Part shown: positions 9,849-19,620 of the stretch, piece after piece
How the letters are laid out: every line of letters begins with the position of its first letter
How positions within the stretch are numbered: position 1 is the first letter of the stretch
Origin: Synechococcus sp. AG-673-A03
Lineage (GTDB): Bacteria > Cyanobacteriota > Cyanobacteriia > PCC-6307 > Cyanobiaceae
NCBI GenBank assembly: GCA_003211275.1
Contig: QCTE01000016.1
Coordinates: 1 to 34,714, forward strand
Reading direction: 5' to 3'
DNA length: 34,714 nt
Notes under the pieces: generated by a model
The model's input: only the letters and a program-made list of their open reading frames with translations
Told to the model about the DNA's origin: nothing
Databases searched by the model: none
Program-made: the position numbers and the translations under genes

Positions 9849-10958
9849 GTGGCTGAGTCTCATTTGGCCGTGAAGTTACACCTTCAGTTCCTGCAAACCA
9901 ACACAGGATTACTGGTGGGAACCCTGGTTCTTCTTGGCGCCTGGCTGCTGCTGCAGTTGCTGAGCCGCCATGGACGCAACATGGGTAGCCATCTCGCCGC
10001 AGCACTGAGGCGCCCTGTGCTGTTCGGGCTCGGCACTTCGCTCTACGCCAGCTGGGTCATCCATCAACTCAACGAGGGGCTTGAGCTGGGGCTGCTGGCT
10101 CAGACTGAGGTGAACAGAATTTCAACAACCCTGGTGATCGCCAGCATCACCTGGGCCGTGATGAATATCGGCCAGACCGTGCTGCGATCTGCCTCGATGA
10201 GGCGATGGATTCAAATCGAAGATCAGCAGGATGAATCCATGCTGATCAATGTGATGAGCAGGCTTTACACCATTGCTGTGTTGCTCGTTGTGACCGCGGC
10301 TCTGATGGTGAACTTCGGAGTTCCATCGGGAGCCATTGCCACCATGCTTGGCGGAGCAGGCATCGGCTTATCCTTCGCGACCCAACAAATCAGTCAGAAT
10401 TTTCTCTCTGGCTTCATGCTGTTTTTCAACCGCCCATTCCGCGAAGGCGACTGGATCAACGCAAACAACCTGGAAGGGACGGTTGAAAACATTGGCTGGT
10501 ACTACACCAGAATTCGCACTTTTGACCGCCGACCCTTATATATACCGAATTCAGTGTTTGCAACAAACCCGATTGAAAATCCAGGCGAAATGTATAACCG
10601 CAGAATTCGAGCTAATATCAGCTTGCGCTATGAGGATTTAGGAAAGATTGATGGAATTTCCAAGCAAGTTCGCAAGCACCTTCAGCATCATCCAGACATT
10701 GATCAGAACCAAACCATTCTTGTAAACTTCAACGAATGGGATGCATCATCCATCAACATGATGGTTTACTGCTTCACCAAAACAACCGTATGGAAAGACT
10801 GGCTTGATATTCAACAATCCATTTTTCTTGATATCGCTGGCATTGTTCAAAAAAGTGATGCTGATTTTGCCTTTGATTGCACCACGCTGTATCCAGCACC
10901 AGGCTCCGATTCCAATACCCTCATCAATTCACTGAATCGAAGCAACCCAACATCATGA
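9849..10958 (+). CDS. Second, divergent MscS-family channel (YnaI/MscM-like), 369 aa
   Basis: This channel belongs to a different MscS subgroup from its upstream neighbour. It has four or five transmembrane segments (near 18-38, 56-74, 92-112, 136-155) and a pore helix at about 160-195, with GAIATMLGGAGIGLSFATQQ then NFLSGFMLFFNRPFREGDWI. Beta-domain residues YIPNSVFATNPIEN follow. The layout resembles E. coli YnaI-type channels. The start is a GTG at 9849. The gene ends 17 bases before the convergent ABC permease. The last 430 bases are clearly AT-richer than the first part (for example TTATATATACC near 10537), an internal shift in composition that may reflect recombination. Confidence 0.9.
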   Translation: MAESHLAVKLHLQFLQTNTGLLVGTLVLLGAWLLLQLLSRHGRNMGSHLAAALRRPVLFGLGTSLYASWVIHQLNEGLELGLLAQTEVNRISTTLVIASITWAVMNIGQTVLRSASMRRWIQIEDQQDESMLINVMSRLYTIAVLLVVTAALMVNFGVPSGAIATMLGGAGIGLSFATQQISQNFLSGFMLFFNRPFREGDWINANNLEGTVENIGWYYTRIRTFDRRPLYIPNSVFATNPIENPGEMYNRRIRANISLRYEDLGKIDGISKQVRKHLQHHPDIDQNQTILVNFNEWDASSINMMVYCFTKTTVWKDWLDIQQSIFLDIAGIVQKSDADFAFDCTTLYPAPGSDSNTLINSLNRSNPTS

Positions 10959-10975
10959 GAGCCAAATCAGCTCCA

Positions 10976-11764
10976 TTAGCTGGACGCAGAGGTGTAGTGA
11001 CGCAGTGCAAACAACCAAAAGCTCCGGGCAGCGGCAAAAAACACTGCTGACAAGACAAAACCCAAGACCAGCAAGGGGAGTGAAGCCCGGCCCAGCAGCA
11101 CTTCAGCAGGCACCGTGGTGAGAAACGCCACAGGGACCACCAAAGTGAACAGCAGCCTCAACGGCGCGGGATAAGCCTCAAGCGGATAGCGCCCCGACGC
11201 CAGCACGGCCCGCAGCACTTCCGTGGCGTTCCAAGTCTTCACGAACCAGATGCTGGTGGCAGCGATCAGAAACCACAGCGAATAAAGAATGACCGCAGCC
11301 ACCATCAGCATCAGCAACACGGTGAGCAGCACCGCTGGAGTCAACACAACACCGGACTGGTGCGCACCCCAGGCGGCCAGGCCAAGGCCTAGAACGACTT
11401 CAGACAGACCTGCCGGAGCGAACGTTCGCAGCGACACCCAGAACTGACTGTCGATCGGTTTGAGCAACACGAAATCAAGGGTGCCCTCGCGCACATAGGT
11501 GACGATCGCTCCAAGGTTGGGCCTCAGCCAGGCGGTCGTCATGCCGTCGAACACGGTGTAGAAACCCTGCACGATCAAAGCCTGGTTCCAGTTCCATCCC
11601 CCAAGCTCCCTGCCGGGACCGAAGAAGAGAGACAACAGCAGCAGGCTGCCGCCGAGGCTGAGGACCACGGCCAGCAGCTCCACCACCACATTCAGCTGAT
11701 ATTCCAGCTGCGTCGCCAGAGCGGTGCCCCAGAAACGGCGCAGGGTTCGCCAATAGCGCCCCAT
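10976..11764 (-). CDS. ABC-2 type permease, 262 aa
   Basis: This is a six-helix membrane subunit of an ABC exporter. The N-terminus (MGRYWRTLRRFWGTALATQLEYQ) and the segments LIVQGFYTVFDGMTTAWLRPN, YVREGTLDFVLLKPIDSQFW and TVPAEVLLG are characteristic of ABC-2 permeases of the PF06182/DUF990-like kind. An ATG at 11914 would prepend 50 Cys/Trp-rich residues that are an out-of-frame read of the upstream gene, so 11764 is preferred. It begins 1 base after the stop of the first permease gene, and the two together with the ATPase form one operon. The substrate is unknown. Confidence 0.88.
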   Translation of the reverse strand: MGRYWRTLRRFWGTALATQLEYQLNVVVELLAVVLSLGGSLLLLSLFFGPGRELGGWNWNQALIVQGFYTVFDGMTTAWLRPNLGAIVTYVREGTLDFVLLKPIDSQFWVSLRTFAPAGLSEVVLGLGLAAWGAHQSGVVLTPAVLLTVLLMLMVAAVILYSLWFLIAATSIWFVKTWNATEVLRAVLASGRYPLEAYPAPLRLLFTLVVPVAFLTTVPAEVLLGRASLPLLVLGFVLSAVFFAAARSFWLFALRHYTSASS

Positions 11765-11765
11765 C

Positions 11766-12563
11766 TCAGGCCCCCATGGCGCTGTAGCGCCGCACGCCGG
11801 CTCGCCAGAGCAACAACACCAGCGGCAGCAGCAACACCACCCAGGCCAGCTGTGCCCCAAAGCCCGCGGCCAGATTGACCGGATCACCCGACAAGACCCG
11901 AGCTGGAAAATCAATCAAATAGGGGAATGGTGTCCAGCGCACCCAGTCCTGCACAGCGGGCGGGAAGGCCGTTAAGGGAGCCAGCAGTCCGGAAAAAAAC
12001 AGAAAAGGCAAAAACAGCAACCGCTCCAGCGCCGTAGCCTTCTCACTCCAAAAACACAGCGATGCAATCAGGCTTTGGAGCAAAAAGGCAATGGCAAAGG
12101 CCATCCAGGTGGCGAGCCAGGCCAACAGAAACCCACCCAGCGATGGAATCCAGAAGGCCTGCGGCTGAATCAGAAAAAAAACACCGGCGATGCCGGCAGC
12201 GAAGGGCAGCCGGGTGAGCTGCTCACCCAGATGCGAGGCCACGTAGCGCCAGAGGGGATGCAACGGTTGAAGCAGATAGGGCGACAGCCTGCCCAGCAGC
12301 GCATCTTCCTCGAAGGCGTAGACCATCCAGACCACCGAGAACTGACGCACCAGAAAAGCGCTGAGGAAATAACGGTCCAGAGCCACCCCGTCTAAACCCA
12401 GTTGAGACCGCGCGTCACTGCCGCTCCAGAGGCTGAGCATGATGAACGGCAGCACTCCCGACAAGGCCCAGAGCGCGATCTCAGCGCGGTACTCGAGCAT
12501 GTGCGCGTACTGACTGCCCAACAGAGCACGCACGATTCGACGATTGAGCCCGAAGATGCGCAT
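11766..12563 (-). CDS. ABC-2 type permease, 265 aa
   Basis: This is the first of two dissimilar permeases that probably form a heterodimeric ABC-2 exporter. It starts MRIFGLNRRIVRALLGSQYAH, continues with an EYRAEIALWALSGVLPFIML segment and has about six transmembrane helices, including FLFFSGLLAPLTAFP and PFPYLIDFPARVLSGDP near residues 200-235, a typical end for this family. The start overlaps the stop of the ATPase gene by one base (TGATG), so translation is likely coupled. Function is known only at family level (export or lipid-linked transport). Confidence 0.88.
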   Translation of the reverse strand: MRIFGLNRRIVRALLGSQYAHMLEYRAEIALWALSGVLPFIMLSLWSGSDARSQLGLDGVALDRYFLSAFLVRQFSVVWMVYAFEEDALLGRLSPYLLQPLHPLWRYVASHLGEQLTRLPFAAGIAGVFFLIQPQAFWIPSLGGFLLAWLATWMAFAIAFLLQSLIASLCFWSEKATALERLLFLPFLFFSGLLAPLTAFPPAVQDWVRWTPFPYLIDFPARVLSGDPVNLAAGFGAQLAWVVLLLPLVLLLWRAGVRRYSAMGA

Positions 12564-13537
12564 CAGAGGCTTCCCTGGCGAAACAACTCGCCGATCAACT
12601 GATCAATCGGAGGGTCATTCACCTCCAGATCGCGCACCTCAAAACGTTCCAGGATCTGTGCCAGAACCCTGGTGAGTGATGCCGGGTCCACCCGCAGGTT
12701 GACCTCGCAGTTCTCAAGGCTGTCGAGACGACCTAACCCCGAGAAGGCTTCGGCAGGAGCTGGCTCTTCCAGTTCAAGCCGCACATGGCGCTCCGGCGCC
12801 AGACGACTGGTGAGGCGATCCAGGGGACCGTCATGGAACAACTGACCCTGGTGAATCAGCAACACACGGGGACAAAGAGCCGTGATGTCAGCCATGTAGT
12901 GACTGGTCAGCAAAACAGTGGCACCGGTGCGGCGGTTGTACTCGGCCAGAAACTGGCGCACCCGCAACTGGGCGTTCACATCCAGCCCCAGGGTCGGCTC
13001 ATCCAGAAATAACAGCTCCGGTTCATGCAGCAAGGCAGCGAGCAGCTCAGCCTTCATGCGCTGACCCAACGACAACTTGCGCACCGGACGGGTAAGTTCT
13101 TCGCCCAGCTCAAGCAGGTCCGACAGCTCGGCAATCCGTCTGCTGGCAACGCGATCCGGAATGCCGTAAACCGCCGCGTTGACGCGCAACGAATCCATCG
13201 GCGGCAAATCCCAGATGAGCTGTTGCTTCTGGCCCATCACCAGCGTGATGCGCCGCAGAAAATCGGGATGCCGTCGCTGGGGTTGATGGCCAGCCACCAG
13301 CACTTGACCGGAACTGGGATAGATCAGGCCGCACAGCATTTTGAGCGTGGTCGTCTTGCCGGCGCCGTTGGCTCCGAGAAAACCCACCATCTCTCCGGGA
13401 GCAATCGCGAACGACACATCCCGAACCGCCGACACATCCCGCTGACGCCGACGCAGAAAATGACGCAGGGTGCCGGCCAGACCAGGCTGCTTGTCAGCCA
13501 CGCGGTACGTCTTGCTCAGCCTTTCAACCGTGATCAA
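12563..13537 (-). CDS. ABC transporter ATP-binding protein, 324 aa
   Basis: The nucleotide-binding domain is complete: Walker A GANGAGKTT (about residues 54-62), Q-loop near VMGQKQQLIW, the signature KLSLGQRMK, Walker B ELLFLDEPTLGLD, and the H-loop in TSHYMADI. A C-terminal extension after residue 235 carries a domain typical of ABC-2 exporter ATPases of the DrrA/YhaQ kind. It is the first gene of an exporter operon with two permeases downstream. It begins 64 bases after the convergent-strand end of valS, so read-through from valS is possible. The substrate cannot be deduced. Confidence 0.93.
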   Translation of the reverse strand: MITVERLSKTYRVADKQPGLAGTLRHFLRRRQRDVSAVRDVSFAIAPGEMVGFLGANGAGKTTTLKMLCGLIYPSSGQVLVAGHQPQRRHPDFLRRITLVMGQKQQLIWDLPPMDSLRVNAAVYGIPDRVASRRIAELSDLLELGEELTRPVRKLSLGQRMKAELLAALLHEPELLFLDEPTLGLDVNAQLRVRQFLAEYNRRTGATVLLTSHYMADITALCPRVLLIHQGQLFHDGPLDRLTSRLAPERHVRLELEEPAPAEAFSGLGRLDSLENCEVNLRVDPASLTRVLAQILERFEVRDLEVNDPPIDQLIGELFRQGSL

Positions 13538-13601
13538 CGGAGAGTTCAGCGGTCACAACCAGAGCTTCGTGAAGGCTAAGGATTTAAGCGGCGGAAGCGA
13601 C

Positions 13602-16346
13602 TCAGCTGAGATCCTCCAGACGCCTGCGGGCCAGATCAGCCTGTGACTCAGCCTCAGCCAAGTTGGCCTTGCATTCCGCCACCACCGCAGCCGGTGCCTT
13701 GTCAGCGAAATTGGGATTGGCCAGTCGACCGGAGAGACCCTTGATCTCCTTCTCGGCCTTGGCGATGTCCTTCTCCAGACGTGCCTTCAAGGCATCGAGA
13801 TCCACCAGGCCTTCAATCGGAAGCAGCACCTGAAGCTCACCGCTGACACCAGCCAAAGCCTTGGTCACCGGTGCTGCATCTGCCTCAGAAGGCGTCATCA
13901 CCTGAACCGTTTCAGCTCTGGTCAGCGCCGTGATGTCGGCCATCCCCTGCTGCAGCACATCCACAAGATCGCCGCGGCCACTCACGAAACGCACTGGAAC
14001 GGTCTGGGATGGTTTAAGGCCAGCAACCGCCCGCAGATTACGCACCACGCGGATGGCGGCGATCAACTCGGCAAATGAGGCCTCGAGATCATCATCAAGC
14101 GCGACCTGATCGACAGCCGGCCAGGCCTGAAGTGCCAGAAACGTGGTCTCAGGCTCTGCGGTGACGCTGTGCCACAACTCCTCGGTGAGATGCGGCATCA
14201 GCGGATTCAGCATCAGGTGCATCTGACTGATCACCTTGGCCAGCACCTGCCTGGCAGTGCGCTGGTCAGCGAGTGCCTCAGCGCTGGCATCGTCCCCTGG
14301 ATTCAGCCTGCGCTTGCTCAGCTCCAGATACCAGTCGCAAACGTCGTTCCAAGCAAACTCATACAGCCCCTTGGCCGCTTCCCCCAGGCCGTAGCGGCTG
14401 TAGCGATCTGCAGTTTCGCGATTCACCCTGGCCAGGCGCGACAGGATCCAGCGATCCGCCAACTGCAGGGCAGCAGGATCGGCCTCTCCCAGTTGAGCCG
14501 GAGTCGCACCATCCAGATTCATCAACGCGAAACGGGTGGCGTTCCAAAGCTTGTTGGCGAAATTGCGTGAGGCTTCAACGGTGGCGGAGGTGTCTTTTTT
14601 GCGGTCGTAATCCAGCCGGATGTCCTGACCGGCGCCAGCCACTTCCCTCACCAACGCGAAACGCAAAGCATCGGTGCCGTAACGCTCGATCAACAGCAGC
14701 GGATCGATGCCGTTGCCGGCGCTCTTGCTCATCTTGCGGTTCTGTTCATCCCTCACCAGGCCATGGATATAGACGTCCTTGAACGGCATCTCGCCGGTGA
14801 AGGCGCCAGCCATCATCGTCATCCGGGCCACCCAGAAGAAGATGATGTCGAAACCTGTCACCAGGGTGCTGGTGGGGTACCAGCGCTGCAGATCCGCACT
14901 GTTGGCGTCAGGCCAACCCAGAGTGGAGAAGGGCCAGAGGCCGCTGGAGAACCAGGTGTCGAGCACATCCTCGTCCTGCTCAATCACGGCGGCTGAACCA
15001 AACGTTTCCCTGGCCTTCTCCAGAGCCTCCGCTTCGTTGCGTGCCACCACATAAGGCGTGGTGTCGGTGTACTTGCCACCGGTTTCGCTGATCACGAACC
15101 AAGCCGGAATGCGATGGCCCCACCACAGCTGACGACTGATGCACCAGTCTCGGATGTCCGTGAGCCAGTCGCGATAGACCTTTTCCCAACGCTCGGGAAT
15201 GAAGCGTGGATCCTGCTTCTCCAACGCTTCACGGCAACGGGCTGCCAACGGCTCGGTCTTCACAAACCACTGCGTGGACAGCAGAGGCTCCACCGGCACC
15301 TTGCCACGATCGGAGTGGGGAACACTGTGGCGATAGTCCTCCACCTTCACCAGCAGACCAAGGTCTTCAAGACCAGCCACCACCGCTTTGCGCGCCTCGA
15401 AGCGATCCAGCCCCTCAAACTCACCGGCCTCCTTGTTCATGGTGCCGTTCTTGCGCATCACCGTGATCTGGGGCAGACCATGGCGCTGACCGATGGCGAA
15501 ATCATTGGGATCGTGAGCCGGCGTCACCTTGACGCAACCGGTGCCGAAGTCCTTCTCCACGTGGTCGTCAGCCACGATCGGGATCTCCCGCCCCACAAAG
15601 GGCAGCGTCAGGCTCTGGCCCACGAGATGGGCGTAGCGGTCGTCGCTGGGATTCACCGCCACAGCCGTGTCGCCCAGCATCGTTTCGGGCCGGGTTGTGG
15701 CCACTTCCAGATGGCCCTCACCACTGCTGAGCGGATAACGGAAATGCCAGAGGTGACCATCCACCTCCTTCATCTCCACCTCCAGATCACTCACCGCCGA
15801 ACCGGAGGCGGGGCACCAGTTCACCAGGTACTCGCCCCGGTAGATCAGACCCTGCTCATGCAGACGAACAAAGGCTTCCTTGACGGCCTCGCTGAGACCT
15901 TCATCCAGGGTGAAACGCTGGCGACGCCAATCCACCGAATAGCCAAGTCTGCGCAGCTGATCGACGATGCGCCCGCCGCTTTCGGCCTTCCACTGCCAGG
16001 CCCGCTCCAGAAACGCCTCACGACCGAGATCATGGCGGGTCTTGCCCTCTTCCTTGAGCTGCTTCTCCAGGATCGTCTGCACCGCGATCGAGGCGTGGTC
16101 GGTGCCAGGCAGGCAGAGCACGTTCTTTCCTGCCAGGCGCTGATAGCGCACAATCGTGTCGATCAGGGCCGTGTTGAAGGCATGGCCCATGTGCAGGCTG
16201 CCGGTGACGTTCGGCGGCGGAATCACCACCGAGAAGGGATCCCCAGGCGCCTTGGGATCAGGATGAAAAGCACCTTGGTCCTCCCAGGCCTGCTGCCAAC
16301 GGGCCTCGGTGCCCACCGGGTCATAGGTCTTGGCCAGCTCGGACAC
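13602..16346 (-). CDS. valS: Valyl-tRNA synthetase, 914 aa
   Basis: This class I enzyme charges tRNA-Val with valine in the cytoplasm. The HIGH-type motif is HMGH at residues 52-55 in [13 protein letters not shown]. The KMSKS motif is at 538-542. An editing domain (CP1) lies between them, with [18 protein letters not shown]. The tRNA-binding anticodon domain contains [11 protein letters not shown], and a C-terminal coiled coil (about 845-914, [16 protein letters not shown]) is specific for ValRS. The length is normal for cyanobacteria. A long open frame on the opposite strand (15114-16484) is an antisense artefact. It sits between the two paralogous binding-protein/channel operons, and is divergent from the second. 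Confidence 0.97.
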   Translation of the reverse strand: MSELAKTYDPVGTEARWQQAWEDQGAFHPDPKAPGDPFSVVIPPPNVTGSLHMGHAFNTALIDTIVRYQRLAGKNVLCLPGTDHASIAVQTILEKQLKEEGKTRHDLGREAFLERAWQWKAESGGRIVDQLRRLGYSVDWRRQRFTLDEGLSEAVKEAFVRLHEQGLIYRGEYLVNWCPASGSAVSDLEVEMKEVDGHLWHFRYPLSSGEGHLEVATTRPETMLGDTAVAVNPSDDRYAHLVGQSLTLPFVGREIPIVADDHVEKDFGTGCVKVTPAHDPNDFAIGQRHGLPQITVMRKNGTMNKEAGEFEGLDRFEARKAVVAGLEDLGLLVKVEDYRHSVPHSDRGKVPVEPLLSTQWFVKTEPLAARCREALEKQDPRFIPERWEKVYRDWLTDIRDWCISRQLWWGHRIPAWFVISETGGKYTDTTPYVVARNEAEALEKARETFGSAAVIEQDEDVLDTWFSSGLWPFSTLGWPDANSADLQRWYPTSTLVTGFDIIFFWVARMTMMAGAFTGEMPFKDVYIHGLVRDEQNRKMSKSAGNGIDPLLLIERYGTDALRFALVREVAGAGQDIRLDYDRKKDTSATVEASRNFANKLWNATRFALMNLDGATPAQLGEADPAALQLADRWILSRLARVNRETADRYSRYGLGEAAKGLYEFAWNDVCDWYLELSKRRLNPGDDASAEALADQRTARQVLAKVISQMHLMLNPLMPHLTEELWHSVTAEPETTFLALQAWPAVDQVALDDDLEASFAELIAAIRVVRNLRAVAGLKPSQTVPVRFVSGRGDLVDVLQQGMADITALTRAETVQVMTPSEADAAPVTKALAGVSGELQVLLPIEGLVDLDALKARLEKDIAKAEKEIKGLSGRLANPNFADKAPAAVVAECKANLAEAESQADLARRRLEDLS

Positions 16347-16518
16347 AGGACGCGCTCAACAACAGCGATCCATGCTCGCAAAACAGCTGTCCAAAAAAAC
16401 TTAGGCCGCAAGATCAACAAGCTGGGCCAGCGGGCGAGCCGGATGGCCCTTGAAAGAACAGTGGGGAGACAGCCACGAATTTGAAGATCAGAATGGCTCG
16501 GTCAATCACCTCTCCATC

Positions 16519-17754
16519 GTGCGTGCTCGGCTGGCAGCCAGCGTCTTGTTCTCCACCCTGCTGCTCAGCGTCAGCGCTTGCAGTCGCCTCGGCAATGAGC
16601 TGCCGGTGATGCTTTACCTAGCCATGGTGATCGACCAGGACAGCACGATCGACACCGCCACTCAGACCGACTTCCGCCAGCGAATTCAGCTGATCATCAG
16701 CGATTTCCGCAAGATCAAACCCAACGTGGAAGTGCAGGTTGCGCTCTACAAGCGCGCCAATCTCAACCAGGAACTCCAGCGCCGCAACGCCTCAGATCTA
16801 GGCCCTGACCTTGTGGTCACGGATGCCCCTCAGGCCAATCAATTGCTGAGTGACGGGCTGACGGAAGAGATTCCTTTGCAGGACTTCAAACTCCAACAAA
16901 CTGAGACAACGTTGTGGGAGCGGGTGAAACTCAATGACGGGCGAATCACGGCCCAGCCGATCGTGATCTACCCACAGATCGCCTGCTTCAACCGCGAGAC
17001 CGTTCAGAGCCCTCCCACAACATTGCAGGAGCTTCTCCAACAGGGCGCATCCGGGACACGCATCGGTTTGGCGGTGAATTTTTCGGAAGTGCTTTGGACT
17101 GCTGGGAGTCTGGGAGCCATGCAAAGCCTGGCCCGCGCCAACGATGACCAGACCCTGAGTGAACAAGACACCGAAACGCTGGTGGCATGGCTGACCTGGT
17201 TGCAACGGGCCAGTGCCCAGCAAAACATCTCCTTTTTCCAGGACCAGGGGCAACTTGAAAACCTGCTCAATGAGGGTGAGCTCGATTGGGTGAGCTGCAA
17301 CTCCAACAGCCTGCTGCGACTTAGAAAGCTGATGGGCGACAACCTCGGGGTTTCACCACTTCCCAGAGGCCCTGCCGGCACCGCTAGCCCCATGAATGCC
17401 GTGAGGGTGCTGGCACTCGGAGCGAATTCAAGTCCACGCCAACGTGAAGTGGCCGTGAGCCTGGCCCAGTTCATCACCAACCCCATGGTGCAGAGGAATC
17501 TGTCGCTGCGCTCCCTTGCTTTCCTGCCAGTGAACCCTGCCGTGTCTGTGCCGGTGCGGAGTTCGCAAACGCTGGATACTTTGGTGCAGTCCCGAGACGA
17601 TTCGATGCTGCATGAATCAGCCCTGGCAGGGCTGGCTCACCATCGCAACCTCGATCGCGATGGGTCACAAGTGCTGGTTCCACTGGTGTTTGGAACCTCA
17701 AACCCGCGGTCCAGCCTGGATTCCCTGCTCAAAGCCCTGGGGAGTGGATCATGA
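16519..17754 (+). CDS. Periplasmic solute-binding lipoprotein (paralogue), paired with MscS, 411 aa
   Basis: The GTG at 16519 gives a compact lipoprotein signal (VRARLAASVLFSTLLLSVSAC), with the lipobox Cys at residue 21. An in-frame TTG at 16450 would add 23 polar residues. The mature protein is a paralogue of the product at 7175. The shared blocks are LGPDLVVTDA, PQIACFNRE, DNLGVSPLPRGPAG, SSPRQREVAVSLAQFITNP and LPVNPAVS. Conservation is patchy, as expected for ligand-binding proteins with different specificities. The stop overlaps the ATG of a channel gene as ATGA. No importer permease or ATPase is nearby. The ligand is unknown. Confidence 0.83.
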   Translation: MRARLAASVLFSTLLLSVSACSRLGNELPVMLYLAMVIDQDSTIDTATQTDFRQRIQLIISDFRKIKPNVEVQVALYKRANLNQELQRRNASDLGPDLVVTDAPQANQLLSDGLTEEIPLQDFKLQQTETTLWERVKLNDGRITAQPIVIYPQIACFNRETVQSPPTTLQELLQQGASGTRIGLAVNFSEVLWTAGSLGAMQSLARANDDQTLSEQDTETLVAWLTWLQRASAQQNISFFQDQGQLENLLNEGELDWVSCNSNSLLRLRKLMGDNLGVSPLPRGPAGTASPMNAVRVLALGANSSPRQREVAVSLAQFITNPMVQRNLSLRSLAFLPVNPAVSVPVRSSQTLDTLVQSRDDSMLHESALAGLAHHRNLDRDGSQVLVPLVFGTSNPRSSLDSLLKALGSGS

Positions 17755-19025
17755 ACCAACTGTTCTGGGAAATCCTCGGCTGGCTGGGTTATCTGCAGCG
17801 AAGCGCTGTCGTCGCCCAAGTGCTGCTGATCCTTGGACTGAGTGTGGGATGGCACCTGAGCAGCCCGCAACAGCGGCTTGAAAACCTCCATCCAGCACTG
17901 AGATTGCTGGTGGCGCCCATCGCCATGTTGTTCATCGCCTGGTTGATCGTGCTCCCAGGCGGAAAGAGCGGGCTGGTGAGCTATGCAGGCCTCTGCTGGC
18001 TGGGCTGGAATCTGCTCAACCTCTTGAACCAACTGCTGCAGCGGCTGCTGCCTGCCTCCAGCGTTCATCAACTTGAAAGTCGTCTGCTCAGACCACTGTT
18101 CCTGGTTCTGGTGGGCTTAAACCTGATCAGCAAGTTCGACAATCCCGCTGATCTGGGCGTGATCAAGCTGGGGAGCCTCTTCGGTGAGATCCTCACCGTG
18201 AACAACCTGGTCGTCGCCCTGTTGGTGACCTATCTGCTGCTGGTGGGCACCAAACTTCCAGCCGCTGGCCTGTCCTGGATGCTGCAGAAACTGCTCAACT
18301 GCAGCGACAGCAGCCGCAAGGCTCTTGAGCTAATCGTCCGCTATGTGGTCGTTGGCATTGGCATCACGGCTGTGGGATTTCACATCGGGCTGAACTCCAC
18401 GGCTCTGGTCGCCATCGCCGGTGGACTCTCCGTGGGCCTTGGCTTCGGCATCAAGGAGGTGTTCTCCAACTTCATCAGCGGCATTTGGCTGCTGTTTGAA
18501 GGGTCAGTGCGTCCAGGCGAAATTTTGATGGTGGATGGAGATCCTTGCGAAGTGCGCAAGCTGGGCCTTCGCGCCACCCTTCTATGGCGAGATCGAGACA
18601 ACGCGGAACTGCTGATTCCCAACCAGATGTTTTTCACCGCACAAGCCACCAGTTACACCGCCACCGACCGGATGCGGCGCAGTGAGATCCGTGTTGGTGC
18701 CGCCTATCGCCATGACCCCCAGCTGGTGCTGAAGCTCCTGGAGCAGACAGCTCTGAACGTGCCCAGAGTGCTGAATCATCCAGCGCCGAGGGCGCTGCAG
18801 GTGCACTACGGCGACTCCGCCATCGAATATTCACTGCGCTATTGGATCTCTGACCCCATGAACAACATCGGCATTGTGAGTGAAGTGAACCAGGCGATCT
18901 GGACAGCGTTCAAACGGGAAGGGATTGAAATTCCTTTCCCACAGCAGGTCAACACCGTGCGTGAGATCCCACCGTTCAGGAGCGAGCCAGGCGCTGGAGA
19001 TAACCCTCCTGTGTCCCTGCGTTGA
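17751..19025 (+). CDS. MscS-family mechanosensitive channel (copy 2), coupled to binding protein, 424 aa
   Basis: This channel is a paralogue of the product at 8440. About five hydrophobic segments precede a pore helix at about residues 220-255 (AIAGGLSVGLGFG, then SNFISGIWLLFEGSVRPGE). Across a 53-residue block starting at GGLSVG I count 46 identities between the two copies, while their third codon positions differ widely. This implies an old duplication under strong protein-level constraint. The N-terminal region is shorter by about 25 residues. The end (IPFPQQV) is followed by a tail that overlaps the convergent dioxygenase gene by 50 bases. The start is embedded in the stop of the upstream lipoprotein gene. 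Confidence 0.92.
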   Translation: MNQLFWEILGWLGYLQRSAVVAQVLLILGLSVGWHLSSPQQRLENLHPALRLLVAPIAMLFIAWLIVLPGGKSGLVSYAGLCWLGWNLLNLLNQLLQRLLPASSVHQLESRLLRPLFLVLVGLNLISKFDNPADLGVIKLGSLFGEILTVNNLVVALLVTYLLLVGTKLPAAGLSWMLQKLLNCSDSSRKALELIVRYVVVGIGITAVGFHIGLNSTALVAIAGGLSVGLGFGIKEVFSNFISGIWLLFEGSVRPGEILMVDGDPCEVRKLGLRATLLWRDRDNAELLIPNQMFFTAQATSYTATDRMRRSEIRVGAAYRHDPQLVLKLLEQTALNVPRVLNHPAPRALQVHYGDSAIEYSLRYWISDPMNNIGIVSEVNQAIWTAFKREGIEIPFPQQVNTVREIPPFRSEPGAGDNPPVSLR

Positions 19026-19620
19026 TCCAACCTGTGGCAATGGTTTTGCTGTGCTTCTGCGTCACCCTGCCGCGGTGAATGTGACTGGGGCCAGCAGGAA
19101 AGATCACCAGTTTTCCGCGCACCGCCTGCTCGTGATGCTGCTGCCAGTGAAACTCCGTACCGGCCTCAGCCACGGTGTCGCAGTAGAGGATCCAAGCCAG
19201 AACGCGATGAACAGGTTCCGTCGCCTCATCGCTGATGGTCCAGTCGCAGTGCCACTGACGAAATCCCTCACCGGGCGCGTAGCGCTGCAGATTGAAAATC
19301 GGCAACACGAACAGAGCCTGATCAGGGCAGACTTCACGCAATAGGGGGCGTTCCTGCAAGTAGCGATCCAAACCCGCACGAACACCCCGGACAATCACCT
19401 CCGAGAGGGCACAGGACTCCGGATCCTCTCGATCGATGGCCACCAGGCTGATATCGGTGCTCAGCTTCGACGGCTGTTGATCTCCGGCAGGGCCGAAGGC
19501 CACACCAGGTCGGTGCAAGTCGGTGCGTCGATCAAAAAATGCCATCACCGCATCGGCGACGGCTTCATAGCCGGCATTGCTGTAACGACCGATCAGGCTG
19601 GTGCCGTTGTTCTCAGACAT
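18976..19620 (-). CDS. 2-oxoglutarate/Fe(II) dioxygenase-like protein, 214 aa
   Basis: A double-stranded beta-helix fold is suggested by the HxD pair H124 and D126 (RQWHCDW), a distal histidine in the FPAGPSHIHRG segment (H180 or H182), and a basic residue in KHSKTIATGW (K193) that could bind 2-oxoglutarate. This is the pattern of prolyl-4-hydroxylase-like oxygenases that hydroxylate proteins or small molecules. The substrate cannot be assigned. Its start overlaps the stop of the upstream gene (TGATG), so the two are coupled. Its 3' end overlaps the channel gene on the other strand by 50 coding bases. Confidence 0.75.
   Translation of the reverse strand: MSENNGTSLIGRYSNAGYEAVADAVMAFFDRRTDLHRPGVAFGPAGDQQPSKLSTDISLVAIDREDPESCALSEVIVRGVRAGLDRYLQERPLLREVCPDQALFVLPIFNLQRYAPGEGFRQWHCDWTISDEATEPVHRVLAWILYCDTVAEAGTEFHWQQHHEQAVRGKLVIFPAGPSHIHRGRVTQKHSKTIATGWINAGTQEGYLQRLARS

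Noticed and set aside
10976-13537. ABC-2 operon as the missing importer for the flanking binding proteins
   Set aside because: ABC-2 permeases are exporters and do not use family 1 binding proteins. The operon is also on the opposite strand, in a different transcription unit.
15114-16484. 456-codon plus-strand open frame
   Set aside because: It is antisense to valS, whose motifs are all conserved. Its composition follows from valS codon usage.
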